A stretch of 64,000 nt of DNA, from contig CP168152.1 of NCBI GenBank assembly GCA_041545745.1, positions 4,338,001 through 4,402,000 on the forward strand. Reading direction: 5' to 3'. This document shows, piece by piece, positions 34,009 to 41,100 of the stretch. The stretch's first letter is position 1, and the number at the start of each line of letters is the position of its first letter. A model generated the notes under the pieces. It was given only the letters and a program-made list of their open reading frames with translations, had not been told where the DNA came from and searched no databases. Made by a program: the position numbers and the translations under genes. This DNA comes from Stenotrophomonas indicatrix. GTDB taxonomy: Bacteria > Pseudomonadota > Gammaproteobacteria > Xanthomonadales > Xanthomonadaceae.

Positions 34009-34085
34009 GCGCTCGTAGCTCAGCCGGATAGAGTAGTGGCTTCCGAAGCCATTGGTCGGGGGTTCGAATCCCTCCGGGCGCGCCA
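34009..34085 (+). tRNA. tRNA-Arg (anticodon CCG)
   Basis: A 77-base cloverleaf. Acceptor stem GCGCTCG pairs with CGGGCGC; D arm GCTC...GAGT; anticodon arm GTGGC-TTCCGAA-GCCAT with anticodon CCG; T arm GGGGG-TTCGAAT-CCCTC; discriminator G and encoded CCA at 34083-34085. It reads CGG codons. It borders an accessory island of immunity-type genes, a common type of integration site. Confidence 0.95.
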
Positions 34086-34142
34086 TCTTCCCTCAGTCTT
34101 CGCCCCCGCCTGCCACCACGGCGTGGCGCGCTGGTCGTGGAT

Positions 34143-34634
34143 TCATTCGGCTTCCCGATCCCCCGCTGCGGCTCCGTTGACGCCAGGCTGGAAGGGAACC
34201 GAGCGGTGGGCGCAGCCCTGCACGTCGCGGACGATGATCGAGAATTCCTCCCCAGCGCTGATCGCGCCGGACAGAAACGCGCCGTCGCCGTCGAACAGCA
34301 CCGTCATTGCCTCGCCAGGGGCGATCGACAGCCGTGCTGCCGGAGGCGCAACTTCTTCGAGGATGACATTGAAGGACCGCCACGCCTGTTCGTCAATCCG
34401 ACGAACCTCTACGGTGGCTGCCCTGGCATACAGGCGTCTGTCGGCGCTGGCCAGCAACAGCTGCAGTGGCCGAGAACCATGCGGATTGATCTGGAAGCGG
34501 CCGTAGGTCATGCCATCCACCCGTGCGATGCCGGCATAGGTGATGACGATTGTCGGGCATGAGTCCGCGCGTGGTTCTTGGGCAGCGCATGCGGTCAGGC
34601 CAATGGCCAGACAGAGGACGAGATGCTTGGTCAC
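34143..34634 (-). CDS. Hypothetical lipoprotein, 163 aa
   Basis: GTG 34634, with GGAGGA 8 bases upstream, gives a signal peptide with a lipobox-like LTAC (HLVLCLAIGLTACAAQ) followed by a beta-rich domain: CPTIVITYAGIARVDGMTYG, LQLLLASADRRLYARAATVE, AWRSFNVILEEVAPPAARLS, IAPGEAMTVLFDGDGAFL. Two cysteines (ADSC and QGCAH) may pair. It is not recognised. It is the last gene of the same-strand row that starts at the RHS gene, next to tRNA-Arg. A longer frame begins at 34730 but lacks a signal peptide. Confidence 0.6.
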   Translation of the reverse strand: MTKHLVLCLAIGLTACAAQEPRADSCPTIVITYAGIARVDGMTYGRFQINPHGSRPLQLLLASADRRLYARAATVEVRRIDEQAWRSFNVILEEVAPPAARLSIAPGEAMTVLFDGDGAFLSGAISAGEEFSIIVRDVQGCAHRSVPFQPGVNGAAAGDREAE

Positions 34635-34734
34635 GCCGCAGATCCTCCATTGATGTTCCGCGTGCCGCCTACCGGATGATCCGGCAGCGACGGCAGGGCA
34701 CCTGCACCCTGCCGCTGCTCGACTCTTCAACGCA

Positions 34735-35226
34735 CTAAAGCGCCGCCGAGCATCTGCCGAACACGTTGGCGGGCTTATCCCGCAGGCTCACGGCAACCAC
34801 CCGGTGCTTCTGCTCGCCGCACCCACCCATGACCCCATACATGATGAGAAGTCCCTTGTCGTTGACGTAGCCGATGAACGTGCCATTCCCTTCATCCGAA
34901 GCGGCCCTGACGAGATAGAGGCTCTCCCCGGGTGCTGGCTTCAGGCCACTCAACGGCCTTGAACCGATCTTCCCTTCAACCTCTGATGCCGATACCGCGA
35001 CCAGTGAATTCTTCAACATCCACTCCGCAATGGCGGCTTCACTATCCGGATCAAGCGTGGAAATGCGGTCAAGCGGCAGAGTCGTTGAATTGCCAGGGAA
35101 AATCGCGTCGGATGAAACATCTACCCAATCCGATCTCCATTCCGTACGTTGAAATTTGTTGATGCTGCACCCGCCCAGCATTGGCAAGAGAAGCAATGCT
35201 GCGCGCAACATGCCAGCCATCGGCAT
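34735..35226 (-). CDS. Hypothetical lipoprotein in the immunity-like row
   Basis: ATG 35226 gives a signal peptide ending in LGGC (MLRAALLLLPMLGGCS) and a 163-residue product with a globular domain: TEWRSDWVDVSSDAIFPG, EAAIAEWMLKNSLVAVSAS, PAPGESLYLVRAASDEGNG, TFIGYVNDKGLLIMYGVMG. Two late cysteines (GGCGEQ and FGRCSA). The frame is open upstream to another ATG at 35364 (MSEASGARAPASDP...), with a GGGAG near it; that extension would bury the signal peptide and may be a remnant of something else. The lipoprotein form fits the periplasmic immunity theme of the locus. Function not known. Confidence 0.55.
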   Translation of the reverse strand: MPMAGMLRAALLLLPMLGGCSINKFQRTEWRSDWVDVSSDAIFPGNSTTLPLDRISTLDPDSEAAIAEWMLKNSLVAVSASEVEGKIGSRPLSGLKPAPGESLYLVRAASDEGNGTFIGYVNDKGLLIMYGVMGGCGEQKHRVVAVSLRDKPANVFGRCSAAL

Positions 35227-35396
35227 TGTGATGCCGTTCCTTCCTGGGGCACCCGGGATCTTCCTGCGCTTGCCGCGCCACAGACCGATCAGATACCCAC
35301 TGGTAGCTGGTCCCACCCCATCGGGATCGCTGGCTGGTGCCCGGGCACCGGACGCCTCACTCATACCGTTCCACTCCCAGCTTTCTACATCGGCCG

Positions 35397-35765
35397 TCAC
35401 TGCGGATCGACTCGCCAGCCCATGGCCAGGATGTCGAGCGAACTGCCGGTGGTGCAGGTTTCGATGCGGAAGCACCGAAGTTCTGGCAGCAACACCCCCG
35501 AGGCCGCCCAGCGCTGTCTGCAGTCGGCCAGTACCTCGCTTCCATCATCGACATACGCACGCTCGATCGTGTCCTCACCCAGCACTCCGAAGTTGAGCGC
35601 CAATCGAGCGCCGCGGCATTCAACGAAGGTCAGCTGCTCGTTACGTCCGTCGGGCCAGCGCACGTGGACCACCACTTCATCCTGATTACCCGGTTTGCTG
35701 CGATCAACGAACACCGCAACCAAGGTGGCGTCCGACCAGGGCAGTTCGTTGAACTCAAGGATCAT
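35397..35765 (-). CDS. Immunity-like protein, 122 aa
   Basis: ATG 35765 overlaps the stop of the gene before it by 11 bases. The product has no signal peptide. It reads as a compact beta-alpha protein: FNELPWSDATLVAVFVD, EVVVHVRWPDGRNEQLTFVE, CRGARLALNFGVLGEDTIER, then PELRCFRIETCTTGSSLDIL. The pattern of a strand pair, a short Cys-containing turn and NFG...E is one I associate with small immunity proteins in polymorphic-toxin loci. No firm family name can be given. It is in a row of overlapping genes downstream of the RHS protein. Confidence 0.55.
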   Translation of the reverse strand: MILEFNELPWSDATLVAVFVDRSKPGNQDEVVVHVRWPDGRNEQLTFVECRGARLALNFGVLGEDTIERAYVDDGSEVLADCRQRWAASGVLLPELRCFRIETCTTGSSLDILAMGWRVDPQ

Positions 35766-36171
35766 GCGTGGAGGCCTGCTTCTTGGCACGTACGTAGCTT
35801 CGATCTGGATCCACCTTGTCACGGCAGATCGTTCCTCGCGCATGCATCGCCATCGCTGGTACGTGGCATAGCAGAAGCGCGGCTACCCAGAGCGCGGCCA
35901 TCGCCATCCACTGCTGCTCCATGTAGGCCCATATCAGCGGCAAGCCCGCGATCAGCCCGATGAATTGCGTGTATAGCAAGAATAGAAGATACACGCCGAT
36001 TGATGGGTGTGAACAAAGCACGATCCCACAGCCTCGACAGAGCTTTTTCGGCCGACGCGCGAGTGCCGAAAGGATCGAAAAGCGCTGCCGATCGGCGGCG
36101 CACATGGGGCAGGCAAAGGTGAACAAGCGCATCAGACACCCATTGTGCCGTTCTGCACGTTCAACCGTCAT
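35755..36171 (-). CDS. Small membrane protein with two CxxC motifs
   Basis: A 138-residue protein. The N-terminal ~50 residues carry a possible zinc ribbon (FTFACPMCAADRQRF ... KKLCRGCGIVLCSH), followed by two membrane helices (YLLFLLYTQFIGLIAGLPLI and WMAMAALWVAALLLCHVPAM). Start ATG 36171 has AAGGA at 6 bases and overlaps the upstream stop as ATGA. Membrane-bound immunity proteins protect against toxins that act on or pass through the inner membrane, but the role of this one is unknown. GC content is low for the genome. Confidence 0.55.
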   Translation of the reverse strand: MTVERAERHNGCLMRLFTFACPMCAADRQRFSILSALARRPKKLCRGCGIVLCSHPSIGVYLLFLLYTQFIGLIAGLPLIWAYMEQQWMAMAALWVAALLLCHVPAMAMHARGTICRDKVDPDRSYVRAKKQASTHDP

Positions 36172-36497
36172 GTAATTTCCTTGCTAGGCGCCGGCGGACT
36201 GAACACACGGCGGTACCAATAGGTGTCACTGCGCCTGAACCAGGTCGAGAAGGCTTCTGAATCGAACACCCTGAGCTGTTTCATGGCAATACGGTAGCGC
36301 TGGAAGAAAGCCAATATGTCGCGTAGTGCCTCGGCATCCACCCGTCGCTTGTCGACCTGGATGTAGATGACCCGGCCCCGGCCAACCACGTCCATGACGC
36401 ACTCCATCTGATCCAGCCAGCCGAAAAAATGCGCTTCGTCCCGTGGCGAGTAGAACACCACACTATCGGCCTGTAGTTCCACCTTCTCCATTTTCAT
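36168..36497 (-). CDS. Hypothetical protein, 109 aa, in the immunity-like row
   Basis: Not recognised. CTGGAGAGG upstream supports ATG 36497 (a second ATG follows two codons later). The product is a mixed alpha-beta protein without signal peptide: KVELQADSVVFYSPRDEAHF, a helix with FGWLDQMECVMDVVG, a strand GRVIYIQVDKRRVD and a C-terminal helix FFQRYRIAMKQLRVF, a layout like a small Imm-type fold. It overlaps the next gene by ATGA. Confidence 0.5.
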   Translation of the reverse strand: MKMEKVELQADSVVFYSPRDEAHFFGWLDQMECVMDVVGRGRVIYIQVDKRRVDAEALRDILAFFQRYRIAMKQLRVFDSEAFSTWFRRSDTYWYRRVFSPPAPSKEIT

Positions 36498-36675
36498 TGC
36501 GTGACCCTCTCCAGTCGAACGATTGCAGTTACCACAACTCTTGCCGGCTCCGCACCATGTGGGTGTCAGCTCACTGAAGGGTCGTACTCACTGCGATGCT
36601 TGTAGAACGTGGGCGCTCATCGGTGGGTGTCGTCAGCGCCGTCCGCACTCGGGAACTTCCCCGGCGCGCTGGGAA

Positions 36676-37083
36676 TCAGCCTGACCGGGCGGCACGCTGT
36701 ACTCGCCGCCAGAGCTCTTCCGACATTGAGTTCTTCCACGTCCGGCCAAGCAGCTCACGAAAAGAAGCGTCCTGATTTGCCAGGCTCTCCAGCCTCTCGA
36801 TCTCTGCCTCGCCATGGGCCACCAAGTAGTCCTCCAATGGCCCAGCAGCGAGATTGGATAGTAGAGGTGCATCCACATCCATCTGCCTGACGGCCTCAAT
36901 GAATTCCCATCCTCCGTCGGCATCCCGCTGAATGATGTCATCGACAACATCCAGCACCTGCATGTGCGATTGCCGCTCACTGGCGCCCATGGGAAGTCGA
37001 TTGAACTGAACCCATGCTTCGGCGATCTTCTGCGGTCCACCATGCGGCTTTCCGGCTGATTCAATACCTCTATTTCGATGCAT
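36676..37083 (-). CDS. DUF6869-like small protein
   Basis: A 135-residue protein. The C-terminal half contains LLSNLAAGPLEDYLVAHGEA, EIERLESLANQDASFRELL, GRTWKNSMSEELW, the hallmark (GPLEDLL..HG...I..IE..A..D..FR.LLG..W) of DUF6869 proteins, which commonly occur in toxin-immunity neighbourhoods. ATG 37083 is preferred; the longer frame begins with a TTG at 37161. It follows the DUF4279 gene by 37 bases on the same strand. Confidence 0.6.
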   Translation of the reverse strand: MHRNRGIESAGKPHGGPQKIAEAWVQFNRLPMGASERQSHMQVLDVVDDIIQRDADGGWEFIEAVRQMDVDAPLLSNLAAGPLEDYLVAHGEAEIERLESLANQDASFRELLGRTWKNSMSEELWRRVQRAARSG

Positions 37084-37120
37084 CCCAGATTTTTCCGGTT
37101 GAGAGGCCAAGCGAACAGCT

Positions 37121-37528
37121 TCACCCCACCACAGGAGGATAGATTTCAACTGAGACACCAAGGCTCAGTTCAACAATTCTTTTGAGCAAGCTGTGATCAA
37201 GCTCAAAACCTCCCAACGCTTCCGTAAAGAGACTTACATAGAACTCCGCCTTCCCGTCGCCACCGACAATCTCATCCAAGAACCGAGCCTTGGCGGACAG
37301 CACATCGCACCACCTACGCAGCTCTTCGTCCAACTCAACACTCGCCTTGCGCACAAGCTGCATTGAAACGTACGTTTCCTCGTACCGGCCCCCATCCGAA
37401 GATGGCGGGCGTGGATCGCCCACTGTCCTTGAGAATCTGGGCGTCAGACCGAACTCCAACGCGATATCAGACGCCCGCATGGAGGGATGCCAGATCCGCA
37501 GAGAAATATTCGCTACTTGAATAGACAT
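37121..37528 (-). CDS. DUF4279 immunity-type protein
   Basis: A 135-residue protein of the DUF4279 kind: the first strand and helix (NISLRIWHPSMRASDIALEF, GLTPRFSRTVGDPR) and the Tyr-rich and acidic later half (EETYVSMQLV, LLKRIVELSLGVSVEIYPP) match the family. DUF4279 proteins sit beside RHS and other polymorphic toxins and are thought to be immunity proteins. It starts 22 bases after the stop of a decayed RHS tip (37.55-37.70 kb), presumably its former partner. Confidence 0.7.
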   Translation of the reverse strand: MSIQVANISLRIWHPSMRASDIALEFGLTPRFSRTVGDPRPPSSDGGRYEETYVSMQLVRKASVELDEELRRWCDVLSAKARFLDEIVGGDGKAEFYVSLFTEALGGFELDHSLLKRIVELSLGVSVEIYPPVVG

Positions 37529-37550
37529 GAGAGGCCTGGAAGGGTCCCGC

Positions 37551-37698
37551 TAAATGCTGAGCACCATCTGCAACCCGTTCTGCAGAACGATCTTCGCGCG
37601 ATTGCGGTCACATTGATCATCGCCACGAGGTAGCCACCAGTCAGATTGATGAAACCGTTGTAGACGTAGGTGAGGGGTAGACGATTAAGATCGGCCAC
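37551..37698 (-). pseudogene. Decayed RHS C-terminal tip
   Basis: The minus strand encodes RLPLTYVYNGFINLTGG, clearly related to the RHS unit TTYAYNGFGDLTGQ of the intact gene at 40.1 kb (nucleotides match too: GTCAGAT..., AAACC.TTGTAG). A frameshift later, another frame reads CDRNRAKIVLQNGLQMVLSI then a stop at 37551. It is therefore the remnant of an RHS core-tip junction, with lesions, lying just upstream of DUF4279. Confidence 0.6.
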
Positions 37699-37754
37699 CT
37701 TCGGGACCTGATCCTATGCCCAACTGGATAGCGCGAAACAGAGTGTGGAGCACG

Positions 37755-38180
37755 CTACTTCTTTGAGTGACAACTGACCAAAAATCCGTTCTTGATAGGC
37801 CCCCAATCACCCTTAACGTCACGAGACGATAATCTGACGTAGGTTGGCCCCCGAGGGGATCCCGTGGCCAGAGCAAAAAGCAGTACGTCCGAATCTCCAT
37901 CACGTGAATTTGCTATCACCTTGAAGCCATCAATGGCGGCATATCCTTTCACGAGAGTAGCAGTGGGAAAACCAGGATGCCCGCCGATCAATACCTCCAC
38001 CCTTCTACCTGACTCCACAATTTCACCAACGTCATAGTCGGGCCCAGGCTCGAAAGCCGAGTAGGTTGCATTGCCAAGGGCAGCGCAAACGTCGTGGCGG
38101 GCGCTCAAAACTTGCTCCTCAGGCTGCCTGCATGCCGAGAGCAGTGCAATAAGAACTACGAACGGCAAGACCCTATTCAC
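37755..38180 (-). CDS. Lipoprotein, likely immunity protein for the RHS metallopeptidase tip
   Basis: GTG 38180 lies 8 bases inside the end of the RHS gene, so the two are translated together, as expected for a toxin and its immunity protein. The 141-residue product has a lipobox (VLIALLSACRQPEEQ, Cys17) and a domain with HDVCAALGNATYSAFEPGPD, GRRVEVLIGGHPGFPTA and GPTYVRLSSRDVKGD; a second Cys is near the end (LVSCHSKK). Its periplasmic location would mean that the peptidase acts in the periplasm. I do not recognise the family. Confidence 0.7.
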   Translation of the reverse strand: MNRVLPFVVLIALLSACRQPEEQVLSARHDVCAALGNATYSAFEPGPDYDVGEIVESGRRVEVLIGGHPGFPTATLVKGYAAIDGFKVIANSRDGDSDVLLFALATGSPRGPTYVRLSSRDVKGDWGPIKNGFLVSCHSKK

Positions 38181-41100
38181 AGCCACACCCCTTCCTGATC
38201 GCGTCGTTGCCAGCTTTGAGCACGTCCTTGATATTCTCCTCATTTACTGAGTTCATGTATATTTTTCGGCCCATCATACCCGGCCCGTAATCTGGAAGAC
38301 CCATAAGATGACCAGCCTCGTGTGCGAACGTAGTGTCACCCAGCTGGCCCGGCGTATACCAAACACCCTCATTTTTGAATGCCCAATTGACCCATGATTC
38401 ACTAGTCCCAGGCCGGAGAGCAATCGCATTTGTGGACACCTCGTCGTATCGCGCAATCGACGTAACTACCGTTGTCACCTGATATTTCCCAAAGCGTCCG
38501 GTCCACGCCTTTTCAATAGCTCGTGATGCAGTATTGATCTGTGCGCTCGAGGCGCCTTGAAAGTTGATAGGAATCGAAATTCCCACATTGGTCTCGTTTT
38601 TCACACAGACGTAAGCAATAAGTCCCAGTGGATCGACGGACGATAGCACTTGCCCTCCCACGTATGCATAGGAGTTGGCACCGCCGGCCAACCCAATCGG
38701 ATCACTCTGCGAGTACCGCCCCACCGCCGGGTCATACTCCCGCTGGTAGTTGTAGAACAACCCACTCGCATCGGTCGCCTGCTGGCCCGGGAAGCGCAGT
38801 GCCAGATCAAACGCCACACCATCTCCATCGGGGTCATTGGCCGGTGCCTGATCGCCAAACACCTCACTCCTGTTGTTCCACTCCCAGATCGCCACATCGC
38901 GCACGGGGTCGATCACCACACGCGGCGTACCCAGGTGATCGGGCTGGATGTAGGCCAGCTCCGGCACGCCTGCAGTTGGTGTCTGGATCAACGCCACCGG
39001 GTAGTTGTCCAGCCAGATCGCCTGCTGCTGCGCCTGCCCGGTCGCCGAATAGTTGCCAACCCACTGCCCGGCTTCGTCATAGACCGTGACCTGCGCATTG
39101 CCACTGGCCGGTGCGCGCAGCACGCGCTCACCGCGATGGTTGTAGCCGTAACTCTCCACTACAGCAGCGCCCTGCTTCACCGCATTCATGCGGTTGGCGT
39201 CGTTGTAGGCGAATGTCTTGCTGCCAATGCTGGTGGTGTTGCCCGCTGCATCCTGGTTGCGCGCCTGACCATCCACGGCAATCAGGCGATGGCTGTCAGC
39301 CGGATAGGTATAGCTTGCGGTCCCGGCCGAGGTGGTCAGCGAGGTACGGTTGCCGGTGGCGTCGTAGCCATAGGTTTCAATCGGCGTACCCGTGGCGCCA
39401 TCCTGGGTTTGGGTCAGGCGGCCGAGTGTGTCGTAGGCGTATTTGGCCAGCACCTCAGAACCTGCACCGCTCTTCAGCTCGGTGATCGAACCGACGGGAT
39501 CGTAGCCATAGCCCAGTGACAGACCGCCTGCCGCAGGGTCATGCACCGCCTGCGGGCGGTAGTCCAGATCCAGCGGGCGCTGCAGTTGGCGCCCATTGCC
39601 ATAGGTCCAGCCGGTCGCCGGGCCGAAGGCGGCGTAGGTCACGTTGTTGACCACCACCTGCCGGGTCTGTCCCGGGCGGGTCAGGCCGATCTGGCTGATC
39701 CGCCCTTGGGCGTCACGCGCATAGTCGGCAACGCTGCCGTCCGGATAGGTCAACGCGGCCAGCCGACCGGACTTGCTGTAAGCGTAGCGCAGCGTGCTGG
39801 CTAGACCATTGATCGTCTGCACCTTGCGGGTGACCTGGCCGAAGCGGTCATGGCAGTACACTGTGCTGCCATTGGCGTGCAGCACCTGACCCAGGCGACC
39901 CTTGGCGAAACGCTCGTCATTGGCACATACCGCTGGCGCGGTGTCGTAGTGATAACCCACGTCCAGGTTGGGGTCCGGATAGGCGATACCGACCAGTCGA
40001 TTGAGCGCGTCGTAGCTGTAGGTGGCAGTCACGCCGCGCGCATCGGTGCGGGTCTTGCGATTGCCAGCAGCATCAACAGTGAAAGTAGCACTCCCACTGT
40101 CCGGACTGACCTGCCCGGTCAGATCACCAAAACCATTGTAGGCATACGTGGTATGCAGCCCCTTGGGATCGGTCACCTGGGTGACCTGATCCAGCGCGTT
40201 GTACTGGCTGCGGATCTCCGCAGCGACACCGCCCACGTCCTGCAGGGTCTGCGCCAGCCGGTTCAGCGGATCGTACTGCTGGGTCGTCTCACGCTGCAGG
40301 GCATCGCTGACCGACTGCGGATTGCCATTGGCATCGTAGGCAAAGCCGGTGGCGTTGTTGCCCGCATCCTTCAGCGTGGTCAGTTGCCCGAGTGTGTTGT
40401 AGACACGGGCCAGCGTGCGGCGCAGCGTGCCACCCGCATCGACCGTGTTCTCCTGCAGGCGGTTGCCGGCGTTGTCTAGGGTGTAGTGAATGGTGTTGCC
40501 GGCGCTGTCGGCAATGTCCGTCAGCCGCTGGGCCGCGTCGTAGACATAGGTGACGCTGCTGCCGTCGGGCTCGGTGACCTGCTGCACGTGGCCGGTGGGC
40601 CAGTAGCTCAGCTGGGTGCTTCGGTCTTCGGTAGTAGTGGCGCCACGCACGGTGACCGACGTGGGCCAGCCACGTGGATGATAGGTGTAGTCGGTCACCA
40701 CGCCATTTGCATCACGCACTGACAATGGGCGCCCGAAGGCATCGTAAACGAGGGTCTCAACGGTATGGCCCAACGCACTGGTGATGCTGCGCAGATCACC
40801 CTTGCGGAACGCACAGGTACCGTTGGTCGCACACCCCGCATCATCGGCGGTGTACCAAGCATAGGTCGCGGTATCGGCCACGTCCGTACGCGGACCGTCG
40901 GTGCTTCGCAGTAGGCCCACGTGCGGGCAATCCGGACCTTCGGCCTCGCAGTAGTTCTGCGTGGTCACGCGGGTCTGGTTGGTCGTGGTATCGCGAACGG
41001 TGACGCTGGTCGGCTGTAGGCGCGCGTTGCGGGTGATGCGGGTTTCCTGATTGCCTACCGTCTGCTGCACAACGCGATTACTGTCGAGCGCGACACGCGT

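Noticed and set aside
35227..35364. N-terminal extension (MSEASGARAP...) of the lipoprotein gene at 34.7 kb
   Set aside because: It would place a hydrophobic signal 45 residues inside the protein; probably a remnant or untranslated.
36633..37124. 163-codon frame overlapping the DUF6869-like gene
   Set aside because: Different frame from the conserved GPLEDYLVAHG segment; no coding features of its own.
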